A DNA stretch of 64,000 nucleotides from VBWE01 sp943372645 (GTDB taxonomy: Bacteria > Bacteroidota > Bacteroidia > Palsa-965), in assembly GCA_943372645.1 (NCBI GenBank), contig CALRZN010000011.1, positions 92,829 through 156,828 on the forward strand, written 5' to 3'. The stretch's first letter is position 1, and each line of letters starts with the position of its first letter. Shown here piece after piece: positions 40,376 to 49,884 of this stretch. Both the position numbers and the translations under genes were made by a program. The notes below the pieces were generated by a model, which saw nothing but the letters and a program-made list of their open reading frames with translations, made no database searches and had not been told where the DNA came from.

Positions 40376-43327
40376 TTACCCGGTAACCTGGTGCACCAGC
40401 AGGCGACCGTTTTCTTCGAGGAGGGCAAAATGATGCTGCCGGGGTGACAATAAAATACTGCATATTTTACTGTCAGTAGTAATGCTGCGCACGTGCCTTG
40501 GTCGTTCATTAACCGCGTAAATACGGGCTTCGCGGTTTCCCGCCAGCACAACATACTGTTCGCCGATAAACTGGACTGAACGTGCAATAAAACCTTCCGC
40601 AAAATAAACCGGGGTTAATTCGGGGTTAAAATTTTCAGGATCAATGAGCAGCGAACCGCGGTTGGTTGCGATAACAATCCGCAGCGGGGAGTAATTAGGA
40701 GTACACGCAATGCCCAGGATTTCAGACGGCAACTTATAAAGAACGGTCTCCCCGCTTTCGTCAAGTGAAAACAGTTCATCGTATTCAAAGAAATAATACT
40801 TCTCCTTACGGAAAATCAGCTCGGCCGCTGTTACCGGGCGGTTCACGAGGCGCTTCAGGGTTTCACCGTTTGATTTGATATCGCGCGACTTCAGCAGCGT
40901 GCCGTTTTCCGTAAAATAACTCAGCGTGTAATAGCCGCCGGGACAGCTTACCGTCATAATTGTATTTGCACTGCTGATGCCAATACCCATAAGGTGACGG
41001 GGTAACCATGTTGGATTTTCAATCGCTATTTCGCTGTCAAATCCGCCTGTTTCAGGTAGTTTTACCGCATTGATCCCCGCATCCGTTGCATCGGTAACCA
41101 ACACCACACGCGCGGTGAAACGCGGATCGGCTGTTAAAAATGCCGATGTAAGGGGTTGCAGCGGGGCCATATTGAAATGGTACTCCGGTTCACTGCTCCA
41201 GTTACCGCGCACCACCAGCAGCGTACCCGATTTGGTTCCGATGGCGATAAACTGGTTGCGGTAGTTGCGTGCCGTTAACCAGTGCGCCGTTTTGTCGAGC
41301 TGAAAATTGCCCGCAGGCAACTGCATTTTCGGTTTCACATTGCGCTGGTTAAGCACAAAACGGTTCGTATCGCCGGTTACGAGGCGATCTTTTTTTACAA
41401 AATGTTCCAGTTTGTGCAGGTCACCGAACCGGCCGTTTGCAGCATCACTGCTGATGATTTCATACGCCAGCTGCCGAGAAACATATTCCGTTTCTTCATC
41501 CTTACTGGTCTGCAGCACCCGCACAAGTACATTCAGAAACGCCTGCTTTTTTACCGGCGGCAAATGATGGTCGTACACGTACTGAATTTCCTGCGCAGCA
41601 ATAAGCGAACCCTGTTCCTCCCGCGCGTTAAAAAAATGCAGCAGGCAGTTTTCCGCCTGGGGGTGCTGGTTTGTCCATCCCTCCAGCAGCAGCCTGCGCG
41701 CGTTTTCAGGCGCCTCCAGTTTTTCGCGGGTGAGGCGCGATGCCTCGATGTAATCGCTCCGCTGCAGAGCTTCCTCCACGCACACGGTATAACATTTCCG
41801 CGCTTCGTCTTCCAGTTCCAGTTCGCGGTACAGATCGCCTGCCTTTTCGTTTTTGCCCAGTTCAATATACAGTTTGATCGCTTCCAGGTACAGCCCGCCT
41901 TTTTCCAGGCATTCGGCAGCAGCCGGTTTGTTGTTCAGGTGTTTGATGTACAGCGCAGCGGCTTCGCGGTAAAATTTGCCTTGAATGAGCACATTGGCGG
42001 CTGACGTATAATCGTGCAGCAGTTCGGCATAGATGTACGCTGCTTTTTTAAAACGACCCGCCTTTATTTCGCGTTCAGCAGCTTTCAGATATTGTTCGCG
42101 CAGTTTTTCGTGATAGCTCCCGGTATTCCAGGTATCACCCGCTCCGCCGCTGCCGATGCGGTTCAGGTTAAAGTTCGTATCGCGTTTCGAAAGCTGGTCC
42201 GAAGGCTGCGCCTTGCCGCGGTTCAGGTACGGCGAATCGAGCGGCAGCGCGTATTTTAATGCTTCATCGGGATTTTCTTCAAACAAACGCATGAGGCGCT
42301 CCAGCTCTTCTTCCCGCTTTTTATCAATATCGTCAAGGTTGCGTTTCATCCAGTTTTCGAGCATGGTGAAGAAACCGAAACGGAATGGTTTGCGCGGCGG
42401 TTTTGCCGCATCGTCATGTTGCAGCGGCGTATTTCCTCCCGGCACAAATTTGATCGGCCGGTCGTTGCGGCCAAACAGTTTATCAAAAAAGCCGGCAGAG
42501 CGCGACAAGAAGCGTTCGAGCAATCCCGGCTTGTCGTTGCTGATGGTAAATTTCCGGCCTGAATCACCGGCAATATAACCGCCCCCGGAGCCGCTGCGAG
42601 CACCGCCGCCAAACAGTCCGCCGAGAAACGCAAACGGAAAAATCACAACACCGGCCGCAACACCTGCACCTATTTTAGCAGCACCGAGTCCGGCCAAACC
42701 GGTTTTCAGCAAACCGCGTCCCACCTGGCTCTTTAATTTATCGCCGGTTGTTTTCGGTTTGTCTTTCGAAAGATCGGTAATCGGTTTCTGCTGAATTTCA
42801 TTTTTCAGTTCATCCAGCAATGCCTCGGGCGAAGTGCCCGTGAGTTCAATCTGCGACAGGCGCGGTGACTGCGGAAAACCGGGATGCGCAAAATGCCAGA
42901 CCGTTGTTCCTGATTCGGGCAGATGCAGCAGGTATTTCAGATCAATGGCATCGCTCTTTTCAAAACCGAGCAGGCCGATTGACGGATGAAACACGTATGC
43001 ATCCCAGAAAAGTAATGTTTTCAATTCATCGCTTTCGGCCTGCGGAAAAAGCTCCGATCCGAATGGCAGAAATAATTTTCCCGCAACTTGTTTATATGGT
43101 GAACGCACACGCGCAGCATCCGGAATTTTTCCGTGCCTGAAAACCACGAACAACCCGTGCGGCCTTATGGACTGCATACTTTCGGAAATCACATAACACG
43201 TCATGCCCGTTGCATCCGTTTCCCACGACGCAATTTCGCGCAACCAGTCGGCCGGAAACGCGCCCCGGATAAACGCGCCGCAAAGCACGCCCTGCTGGTT
43301 TTCGGTGGGTTTAAGCGTTAGCTGCAT
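40376..43327 (-). CDS. TPR/beta-propeller subunit of a MoxR-vWA-bpX ternary system
   Basis: The 983-residue protein is the last gene of the five-gene operon. The N-terminus (about 1-200) is a bpX-type domain (LCGAFIRGAFPADWLREIASW, FVVFRHGKIPDAARVRSPYKQVAGKLFLPFG). Residues about 200-255 are Gly/Ala-rich and hydrophobic (AAKIGAGVAAGVVIFPFAFLG), perhaps a membrane-inserting or flexible element. A basic stretch follows, then TPR-like helical repeats (about 405-560; FKKAAYIYAELLHDYTSAA, YREAAALYIKHL). The C-terminal about 340 residues form a beta-propeller. In the ternary systems described by comparative genomics this protein is the proposed sensor or scaffold for the MoxR ATPase and vWA protein. 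It overlaps the vWA gene by 17 bp. The exact bpX number is not assigned. Confidence 0.82.
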   Translation of the reverse strand: MQLTLKPTENQQGVLCGAFIRGAFPADWLREIASWETDATGMTCYVISESMQSIRPHGLFVVFRHGKIPDAARVRSPYKQVAGKLFLPFGSELFPQAESDELKTLLFWDAYVFHPSIGLLGFEKSDAIDLKYLLHLPESGTTVWHFAHPGFPQSPRLSQIELTGTSPEALLDELKNEIQQKPITDLSKDKPKTTGDKLKSQVGRGLLKTGLAGLGAAKIGAGVAAGVVIFPFAFLGGLFGGGARSGSGGGYIAGDSGRKFTISNDKPGLLERFLSRSAGFFDKLFGRNDRPIKFVPGGNTPLQHDDAAKPPRKPFRFGFFTMLENWMKRNLDDIDKKREEELERLMRLFEENPDEALKYALPLDSPYLNRGKAQPSDQLSKRDTNFNLNRIGSGGAGDTWNTGSYHEKLREQYLKAAEREIKAGRFKKAAYIYAELLHDYTSAANVLIQGKFYREAAALYIKHLNNKPAAAECLEKGGLYLEAIKLYIELGKNEKAGDLYRELELEDEARKCYTVCVEEALQRSDYIEASRLTREKLEAPENARRLLLEGWTNQHPQAENCLLHFFNAREEQGSLIAAQEIQYVYDHHLPPVKKQAFLNVLVRVLQTSKDEETEYVSRQLAYEIISSDAANGRFGDLHKLEHFVKKDRLVTGDTNRFVLNQRNVKPKMQLPAGNFQLDKTAHWLTARNYRNQFIAIGTKSGTLLVVRGNWSSEPEYHFNMAPLQPLTSAFLTADPRFTARVVLVTDATDAGINAVKLPETGGFDSEIAIENPTWLPRHLMGIGISSANTIMTVSCPGGYYTLSYFTENGTLLKSRDIKSNGETLKRLVNRPVTAAELIFRKEKYYFFEYDELFSLDESGETVLYKLPSEILGIACTPNYSPLRIVIATNRGSLLIDPENFNPELTPVYFAEGFIARSVQFIGEQYVVLAGNREARIYAVNERPRHVRSITTDSKICSILLSPRQHHFALLEENGRLLVHQVTG

Positions 43328-45782
43328 GGTTAATGTGATTTATAAACGGTTCGATAAACGCATTGTAAAAAATTTTCGGGGTAATTGCACCTGCTGCTTC
43401 AACAAGAAAGTGAGCAGATCCGAAAACCTGCCCGTCAGCCGCCCAGCCCGCAAGCGCATACTCAAAAATATACGTGAGCGAAAACTGCTGCAGCCCCGGA
43501 TTGCTGCTCACAAAATGCAGCATACCACGTGAGTCCACATAAATAATGCTGCCGTCGGAAAAACGAAACTCCGTGAGCTTAACATGTATGTTGCCGGAAT
43601 TTACCAGCACCTCGCGCCCGGGCACCGCACGGTGTTTCATTGCAAGAGCCACTGCTAAATCAGGCACCCGCAGGTATATGTTATCGCCCGTACTGAGATG
43701 CAGCACACGACCGTTAATCTCCAGGTGATTATTTATATTGATCTGGATCAGCCCGCCTTTTCCCACGGCCGTATACCCTGGATTGATTCGGCTTTTCAGC
43801 TGAACCACATCGTTGTACCAGGCATGTTTTTCTGCTTTTTTAAATGCTTCCGGATCTGCGGTAAGGTCTTCCAGGAAATGCGAAAAAACGTTGAGCCGGT
43901 ATTTTTTATTGATCGTTTCAACCAGGAAACTGTCTTCTCCTGCTTTCAGCGTATCGATATCCTGCGATACCAGCTTATATAAGTCAACCCACGAAACCGT
44001 ATGTTCCGCAAAACGGAATTCATACATTTTAAGCAGGTTCGTTTTATTGCTTTTCACGATAATAAACAGTCGCCCGTCGCACACATTCAACGCATAATGT
44101 CCCGGCTCAATATAGTCGAGCAGTTCCACCGCACCTTTTTTCAGTTCGGGCCAGTGCAGCACGCGCTGATCGTTTGTAATTACAAAAATGCCGTGTTTAT
44201 CGTGTCCCGTGTAGCGGTCGCGCTTCAGTTTCACTTTAATCGTTGGCCAGTACAGCGGAAAAAATTTCTCCATCAAAATGGCCGGTGGATTTTCCATGTC
44301 CACCAGCGATTGCACGGACTTGCCTTGTAACTGTTGCTGCACGCTTTTGCGCGGGGGCTGTTTTGCAAACAGCAATTCGTCCAGGTCAAACTGCGCGGCC
44401 GAAATTTCTTTGCGGTGGCCGGCGGTGAGCTGATACAGCGTCATGCCTCCTTCACGGCCTACGGTAATGATGTAACGCAATTGTGCCTGTACCGCTGTTA
44501 ATGCAGGCAGGAAATCAGCGCTTTCATACACTTCATCGCTGGTAATAAAAAAATATTCGTCGGCCGTTTGTTTCGGTTGCTCCTTCATAAACGCCGTGAG
44601 TGCTTCGCCGCAGTGCAGCGCTGCATCAAGCTGGGTGAGGCTGGCAAGCACGCCGGCTTTGGTTTCCAGGTCAACGGCAACGGGTTCGGTTCCGCCCAGC
44701 ACAAACGTGTGCAGCGGCGTTTCGGGTTTGCGTTTGCGTGAACAGGCCAGCGCAGCCGCAACAGAAAAAATGCGTGGAATACCCCACAGTTTGATCGTCG
44801 TATCAATCAGGATGTACCGATCGAAATCCACATTCGAAGGCAGTTCTTCGCGGCGCAGAAACAGTGCTTCGTTATTGGCCAGGCGCGCCATCAGCGTATC
44901 GTCTTCGTTGGCCAGTTCACTCAGCAGCAGCCGGTCGAAATCGCCGCGGTTGGTAATATCCGAAACGCCGCCGAACGACTGGTCGCTCACGCCCCGCGCA
45001 TGCATCGGAATCTGCAGCGCCGCAATCAGCCGACGCGTCAGTTTGGTCATGCCGAATGTTTGCGGATCTTCTTCCAGCTCATCAAGCAGGTCCATCGCCT
45101 GCTGCTGTTTTTCGGTTTCTTCCGTTTCGGGTGCAGCCGGTTCCGGCAGATCTGCTATGCCCGTGAGCAATTTATTGCGCAGCTGCTCCGTGCTTATAAA
45201 CGTGGTGCGCGCATATTCAAAAAACGAAAGGTCGTTGCGGAAGGTATCCGAATACAATGCATCGTTATGCAGCAGCAGCAAGGCATCCGACTGCCCCTCG
45301 CTGAAATCGTGCAGCAGCAGGTTGCATTGTTTTCCCGAAACCGATTTATGTGTTTTCTCAAAAAGCACCTGCAGCAGCAGCGTGCGTTTAGCCCCGCTGC
45401 GGTGTTCCTTTTCCAGCGCATGCACACGGTCGAGCAGTTTCAGCGTTTCTTCAAACACCGGGAACAGTTCGTTCATCCGGTCGTGTGCTTCTTTCAGTCC
45501 GCACCTGTCGCCGGTCATGGCCTGGCGGATAAATGCCAGTTTGCCGATGTTGTTCCGCAGTTCTTTCCATTCGCCGGAACAGGCCAGCAGCGTAAGCACC
45601 ATCGCCCCCAGCGAAGGCCAGCCCTGCCGCGACTGGTTGTTGAGCAGGTAAATGAGGTCTTGCCGGTACACCACCGTAGTGGTTTCCATCCATTCAATCA
45701 CATCACCGTTATCGGCCCACTTCCAGAAATAGGCTTCGGGCGATGTAAAAAAGTTCCTGAATTGTATCGCGTTGTTATCCAT
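43311..45782 (-). CDS. vWA-like/beta-propeller subunit of a MoxR-vWA-bpX ternary system
   Basis: The 823-residue protein starts with a helical bpX-type region (1-310). The vWA-like fold follows at about 320-445 (FDRYILIDTTIKLWG, LTQLDAALHCGEALTAF, EYFFITSDEVYE). The MIDAS first loop should read DxSxS but is DTTIK here, and the DG/DE site is also altered, so metal binding is probably lost. A C-terminal beta-propeller-like region covers about 500-810. vWA partners of MoxR ATPases usually bind substrates or adaptors. Its start overlaps the upstream subunit by 8 bp. The family call rests on operon partners and fold features, not on a database match. Confidence 0.8.
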   Translation of the reverse strand: MDNNAIQFRNFFTSPEAYFWKWADNGDVIEWMETTTVVYRQDLIYLLNNQSRQGWPSLGAMVLTLLACSGEWKELRNNIGKLAFIRQAMTGDRCGLKEAHDRMNELFPVFEETLKLLDRVHALEKEHRSGAKRTLLLQVLFEKTHKSVSGKQCNLLLHDFSEGQSDALLLLHNDALYSDTFRNDLSFFEYARTTFISTEQLRNKLLTGIADLPEPAAPETEETEKQQQAMDLLDELEEDPQTFGMTKLTRRLIAALQIPMHARGVSDQSFGGVSDITNRGDFDRLLLSELANEDDTLMARLANNEALFLRREELPSNVDFDRYILIDTTIKLWGIPRIFSVAAALACSRKRKPETPLHTFVLGGTEPVAVDLETKAGVLASLTQLDAALHCGEALTAFMKEQPKQTADEYFFITSDEVYESADFLPALTAVQAQLRYIITVGREGGMTLYQLTAGHRKEISAAQFDLDELLFAKQPPRKSVQQQLQGKSVQSLVDMENPPAILMEKFFPLYWPTIKVKLKRDRYTGHDKHGIFVITNDQRVLHWPELKKGAVELLDYIEPGHYALNVCDGRLFIIVKSNKTNLLKMYEFRFAEHTVSWVDLYKLVSQDIDTLKAGEDSFLVETINKKYRLNVFSHFLEDLTADPEAFKKAEKHAWYNDVVQLKSRINPGYTAVGKGGLIQININNHLEINGRVLHLSTGDNIYLRVPDLAVALAMKHRAVPGREVLVNSGNIHVKLTEFRFSDGSIIYVDSRGMLHFVSSNPGLQQFSLTYIFEYALAGWAADGQVFGSAHFLVEAAGAITPKIFYNAFIEPFINHINHAANA

Positions 45783-46497
45783 GGCCGATTACAATTTCAG
45801 GTGAAAGCCGCACCGCGCTCCGGCTGGCTGTAACAAATTTTTTTTTCGGGATGCAGGTATAATTTCCCGACGCATCAAACAAGGTCCATTGTTCCGTGTC
45901 AGTATCCAGCCGCGCCTGTACCAGCGGGGCCAGCATGGGCGGATCGAACTGATACCCGGCGGGCAGCAGCAGATCCAACACCTTCCAGTACGTCGTTCCC
46001 GGCAGCGCGGGCAGCGGGTTTCCGGTTACGAGCACGTCGTCGTTTGCCGATACTGCAAACTGCATCTGCTGCAGACGCACCTCGGCTGTATCATCTACGT
46101 ATTGTTTAAACAACGCAAGCGTAGTCCGCAATGCGAACGGCTCGGCTTCGTGTGCGCTTTTGGCAAGCCGCACCGGGAACGTATCTGAATTTTTCGCAGG
46201 CAGCGGCGATACCGGAAGTGTAATCGGAATAAACTCACGCAGCGGAACCCACGTAAGTGCGGGCAACTGCATCACCGGGGTTACTGCGCCCTGCGGAAAC
46301 AGCAGCCCGCTGGCATCAAGCTGGTACGTTTGAATAGCCGGCAAACTGCGCAATGCAATATCATCGGCCACGGCAGGCACAATACCACGCACCCACACCA
46401 CGCCATCGCCGGCAGCGGCACGGAGTCCCGGAAAACAACGCACCGTACCCAATGCATCCTTTTCCGTTTCACGCAATACGAGGATAATTTCCTGCAC
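45775..46497 (-). CDS. bpX-type small subunit of the MoxR-vWA ternary system
   Basis: The 240-residue soluble protein has no membrane helix or signal. It has an Ala/Val-rich N-terminal part (LRAAAGDGVVWVRGIVPAVADDIALRSLP), a Pro-rich middle, and a C-terminal segment GTTYWKVLDLLLPAGYQFDPPMLAPLV. It sits between the MoxR ATPase and vWA genes, overlapping the latter by 8 bp, which is the position of small bpX proteins in related loci. No enzymatic motif is seen. It is assigned from context; the numbering within bpX types is uncertain. Confidence 0.72.
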   Translation of the reverse strand: MQEIILVLRETEKDALGTVRCFPGLRAAAGDGVVWVRGIVPAVADDIALRSLPAIQTYQLDASGLLFPQGAVTPVMQLPALTWVPLREFIPITLPVSPLPAKNSDTFPVRLAKSAHEAEPFALRTTLALFKQYVDDTAEVRLQQMQFAVSANDDVLVTGNPLPALPGTTYWKVLDLLLPAGYQFDPPMLAPLVQARLDTDTEQWTLFDASGNYTCIPKKKFVTASRSAVRLSPEIVIGHG

Positions 46498-46514
46498 GTA
46501 AAATCAGTTTATTT

Positions 46515-47681
46515 TTACTCTGCCTTCAGCATCTTCTGCCACAAGGCATCCATACGTTTCTGCACATAACTGCGCTGCTCTTCATTGCTTATCCAGTCGC
46601 AGCGGCCATTGAGGTAACGCAACCGGTCTTTGATCACCGAGCGTTCCGAGGGCAGCGTTTCCGGTTTGTCCCACTGTTCATCCAGCGCCTGCACTTCTTT
46701 CAGAATCGCATCGGCATCGGGTGCGGTGCTGTTGTGCGCGCGCGGGTGCTGCAGCAGAGTGGCCGCTTCGCCGGTTTCTTCTTCCTGCACTACGCTGTTT
46801 ACAATGCCGGCAATTACTTCGCGCTGTTCTTCGGTGTCCCAGATGTAACGCATCACCCACAGGTCGGAGCGGATGGCCACGGTGCGTTTGCACAGCAAGG
46901 CGCTGGCCGCGATGAGGCGCTGCAGTTTAACGGCGCGGCGGTCGGAAACCTGTACTCCTGCATTGCGCAGTTTGCCCACCAGGTCAATATAAATGGCACG
47001 TATGTTTTCAAGATCAACTTCCGCCGTCAGCTTTTGAATATCGCCGATGGCTTCGGTGGTAATACTCGGGCGTTGTGCGCCGGTTTTCTGTTCCAGCTTC
47101 CAGCCCGCATTCAGCACCGCGCCGAGGTGTTGCGGATCAACATTGTCGCAGCGCACACGCATCAGGAAACGGTCGAACAGCGCCTGCAGTGCCTCGTCTT
47201 CGGGCAGGTGGTTGCTGGCGCCCACAATCATAAGCGCAGGCAGGTTACGTGTTTCGCGGCCACGCCGGAATATTTTTTCGTTGAGCACCATCAGCAGGCT
47301 GTTCAGAATGGCGCTGTTTGCATTCAGCAACTCATCCAAAAAAATCAGCGAGGCTTCCGGCAACATGCCTTCGGTATTGGTTACCAGGTCACCTTCGCGC
47401 AGGCGGCGGATATCGAACGGCCCGAACAATTCGTTCGGTTCGGTAAACCGTGTGAGCAGGTACTCAAATGATTTGCCTTCAATAAGCCGCGCCAGTTCAC
47501 GCACCATCGCACTTTTTGCGGTACCCGGCGGACCGAGCAGGAACAGGTTTTCGCGCCCCACGAGGCAAATGCCCATCAGGTCAATGATGTCGTCTTTGCC
47601 CACAAACGTTTCCTTCAGGTGGTGCAGAATCGCATTCAGTTCGTCAATCAGCGGACCGTTTTTAAAATCGTTGGTATTCAT
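46515..47681 (-). CDS. MoxR-family AAA+ ATPase of the ternary system (RavA-like)
   Basis: The 388-residue ATPase has Walker A GPPGTAKS (50-57), a Walker B segment LIFLDELLNAN, sensor 1 in VGASNHLPED, and an Arg finger region FDRFLMRVR. A helical lid and a C-terminal extension (EVQALDEQWDKPETLPSERSVIKDRLRYLNGR) follow. The strands resemble RavA-type MoxR proteins, which act as chaperone-like remodelling enzymes with vWA partners. The start is ATG 47681, which overlaps the TGA of the upstream gene; the longer frame from 47720 would run back into that gene. It is the energy module of the operon. Confidence 0.92.
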   Translation of the reverse strand: MNTNDFKNGPLIDELNAILHHLKETFVGKDDIIDLMGICLVGRENLFLLGPPGTAKSAMVRELARLIEGKSFEYLLTRFTEPNELFGPFDIRRLREGDLVTNTEGMLPEASLIFLDELLNANSAILNSLLMVLNEKIFRRGRETRNLPALMIVGASNHLPEDEALQALFDRFLMRVRCDNVDPQHLGAVLNAGWKLEQKTGAQRPSITTEAIGDIQKLTAEVDLENIRAIYIDLVGKLRNAGVQVSDRRAVKLQRLIAASALLCKRTVAIRSDLWVMRYIWDTEEQREVIAGIVNSVVQEEETGEAATLLQHPRAHNSTAPDADAILKEVQALDEQWDKPETLPSERSVIKDRLRYLNGRCDWISNEEQRSYVQKRMDALWQKMLKAE

Positions 47682-48313
47682 ACAACTGGTTCTGTTTTCA
47701 GCAGCCGGAATTCCGGCCACAATTTTCCGGCTTCATCGCCGAGTGCTGTTTTAATCGCTTCGCGAATTTCATTATTCGTGATGCGCTGGTGGTTTTTATG
47801 TTTTATAATACGGTCGGTGTAAGCCAGCCGCAGGCTTTTGTGATTCATCACCTGCTGCAGATCGGTATCCGAAGGAATTTCGACCGGTACAGACGATAAC
47901 GGAAACAACGCCGCCGTGTGTTTCAGTCGCAGCACCAGCGGATCATCCGGCGAAAGTCCACGCGCGAGGTTAAACACATCGGGCAAAAAGCGCAGCACCA
48001 GGTCGGCGGAATACATCGCTGCCGCATCACGCGGTTGTGCAAAATCATGCAGATGTTCGGTAAGTTCTTTTTCACCGAGTTCGCGCATCAGGACGAACTG
48101 GATGGTGCGGTACATATAAGTTGCAGCCCACAGCGCAGCGTTGGCATCAAACGGCGGAACACTTCCCGGCATGTTGTAACGGTCGCGTTCGTAAAAGCGC
48201 AGCAGTTTTGCTTCCGCTTCAATGCGGTCGTTTGCGTCGAACGGGAAAAGATCCTTTTCCAGGGTAACGCTGCCTTGCTCCAATAAGCCGGTTATGAAAC
48301 GGGTTAGGTTCAC
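47678..48313 (-). CDS. bpX-type first subunit of the MoxR-vWA ternary system
   Basis: The 211-residue soluble, mostly helical protein has DRIEAEAKLLRFYERDRYNMPGSVPPFDANAALWAATYMYRTIQFVLMRELGEKELTEHL. The FD-x-x-AALWA-x-x-YR motif is what I associate with a bpX subunit preceding MoxR in Bacteroidota. It is the first gene of the operon, with its stop overlapping the MoxR start (ATGA). No other function is evident. The upstream 228 bp separate it from a divergent lipoprotein gene; no clear TAnnTTTG promoter is seen for it. Confidence 0.72.
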   Translation of the reverse strand: MNLTRFITGLLEQGSVTLEKDLFPFDANDRIEAEAKLLRFYERDRYNMPGSVPPFDANAALWAATYMYRTIQFVLMRELGEKELTEHLHDFAQPRDAAAMYSADLVLRFLPDVFNLARGLSPDDPLVLRLKHTAALFPLSSVPVEIPSDTDLQQVMNHKSLRLAYTDRIIKHKNHQRITNNEIREAIKTALGDEAGKLWPEFRLLKTEPVV

Positions 48314-48541
48314 CGGATGAAATTACAGTTTTTATTCCATCTGCGGCATTACAAAGCACCATTTACCCTGCAAAATGGGCGAAAACCCCATTTGTTAAAA
48401 AATACAACGGCCTGTAAAACAACGCTGTAAAAAGTGGCTGCAACCCTTTGGCTTTTCCCGGCGTTTAGAGTTAAAACACATCCGCTCCCGGATAAAAAAG
48501 TACAGGCCACGACCTGCTGCACGCCACCATTCCACCACTCC

Positions 48542-49753
48542 ATGATACGCCTTTTCTTTTCGTTCATCTGCATGATGATCCTCTCGGGTTGTAACTCGGT
48601 GATTGTAAAAAAACGCCGCTATTTTAAAGGATACTACGTGCATTTTCCGCTGGGACGCAACTCCTCGCCGGTAAAATACAAACGCGACATTATTCCGCAC
48701 CGCGATTCGCTGGTGGTGAAAAGCGACACGCTGCGTAACGACAGCCTCGCCGTGATCACGGTTAACGATACCAACTGCACAGCCGGCAGCGCTGTAACCG
48801 TAATGCCTACGTTTTATGCGATCAACGGTATTACCGATACGATGAACTGCCCGGCGGGAAATGACACCATTGCCTTTGTTGGTTTTCCACCCGGCACCGC
48901 ACAGCCCGGCGGTTCTCCGATGTTTTTTAATGGCCCGGTTGCTTTTCCGAACGACACCATCCGTTATGCCGGAAACCCGCCCGGCACAGCGCAGCCGGGG
49001 TATTCGCCGTACGGCACGTTTACACCGGGATTATTTACACCGGACTCCATTGCGTATGAAACGCCGGTTGATTCGGCAGCACTTACACCTGCTGCTGATA
49101 CATGTATGCTGTATGTGGCCGAAGTTCCGCATTACCGCAAGCGCCGCGAATTTGAAACGGAGTTTTTTATGTACACCGGGCTGAACGGTTTCCAGCTCAA
49201 CCGCACGTATGCTGCAAATCCGTATTCGTTTAGCAGCGGAATGGAAATGCGCGTGAAAACAAAACTGGCCGCGAAATCGGAACTCACCGGCGCATTCGGA
49301 ATCGGGCTCAGCAGCATTTCCATTTTCCAGGATCATAACAAACCGGCACCGCTCACTGCCGCCATCCACAGCCGCGAACGCATCACGCGCGGCGGCCTGC
49401 GCGCGGCGGCGGGCATACGTTATCACCTGCCCGACCGGCAAAAGGAAAACGGCGACATTATTAAAATGGAAGTGGACGTAGAAGCCCGCGGCGAAGCCGA
49501 TTTTTACACCGCCAATATTTTTATTGATCATTACACCGATGCCGGTAATGCGGCGGGAAAAAACTACCGCATCAAAACACGCATTACCGATCTGCCGTAC
49601 CTGGATAAACTGAACTGTGGTGTAACCGCCCGTTTTACACGCAACAATTGCAGTGTGTTTGCAAACTACCGCATCAGTTCGCTCATACGTAACCCGGCTG
49701 AACAGGCCGATCTTCCGAAGCTCACCATCGGTGTGGGTTTGATGCTTCGCTGA
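48542..49753 (+). CDS. Outer-membrane lipoprotein of unknown function
   Basis: The 403-residue protein starts MIRLFFSFICMMILSGC with a lipobox (LSGC). The next part is a Thr/Asp-rich region with two copies of the pattern NPPGTAQPG..SP / FPPGTAQPGGSP (about residues 114-160). The C-terminal half (about 205-403) alternates hydrophobic and polar residues (MYTGLNGFQLNR, MEMRVKTKLAAK, GLRAAAGIRYHL, VDVEARGEADFY), typical of a small beta-barrel or beta-sandwich. ATG 48542 is preferred over an in-frame GTG at 48434 because it places the lipobox correctly. It is divergent from the ternary operon and shows no clear family. Confidence 0.7.
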   Translation: MIRLFFSFICMMILSGCNSVIVKKRRYFKGYYVHFPLGRNSSPVKYKRDIIPHRDSLVVKSDTLRNDSLAVITVNDTNCTAGSAVTVMPTFYAINGITDTMNCPAGNDTIAFVGFPPGTAQPGGSPMFFNGPVAFPNDTIRYAGNPPGTAQPGYSPYGTFTPGLFTPDSIAYETPVDSAALTPAADTCMLYVAEVPHYRKRREFETEFFMYTGLNGFQLNRTYAANPYSFSSGMEMRVKTKLAAKSELTGAFGIGLSSISIFQDHNKPAPLTAAIHSRERITRGGLRAAAGIRYHLPDRQKENGDIIKMEVDVEARGEADFYTANIFIDHYTDAGNAAGKNYRIKTRITDLPYLDKLNCGVTARFTRNNCSVFANYRISSLIRNPAEQADLPKLTIGVGLMLR

Positions 49754-49824
49754 GCCTTGCAGTTGTTCACATTTGCCGGTCGAAACTATTTGCCGCAGCC
49801 CTGTTTTTTTATGGGATAAAAAGC

Positions 49825-49832
49825 TATTTTTG
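49825..49832 (+). promoter_or_regulatory. -7 element TATTTTTG of the first PorE-like gene
   Basis: TATTTTTG fits TAnnTTTG and lies 52 nt before the ATG at 49885. No -33 TTG is found at the usual distance. Confidence 0.5.
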
Positions 49833-49884
49833 CGGGATAAGTACCACTTGCCAATCGTCAAAACCAGCGAAAGCGCTCCTGCTT

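Noticed and set aside
46515..47720. Upstream start of the MoxR gene at 47720
   Set aside because: It would overlap the previous gene by 43 bp; ATG 47681 gives the usual MoxR start and a TGA/ATG overlap.
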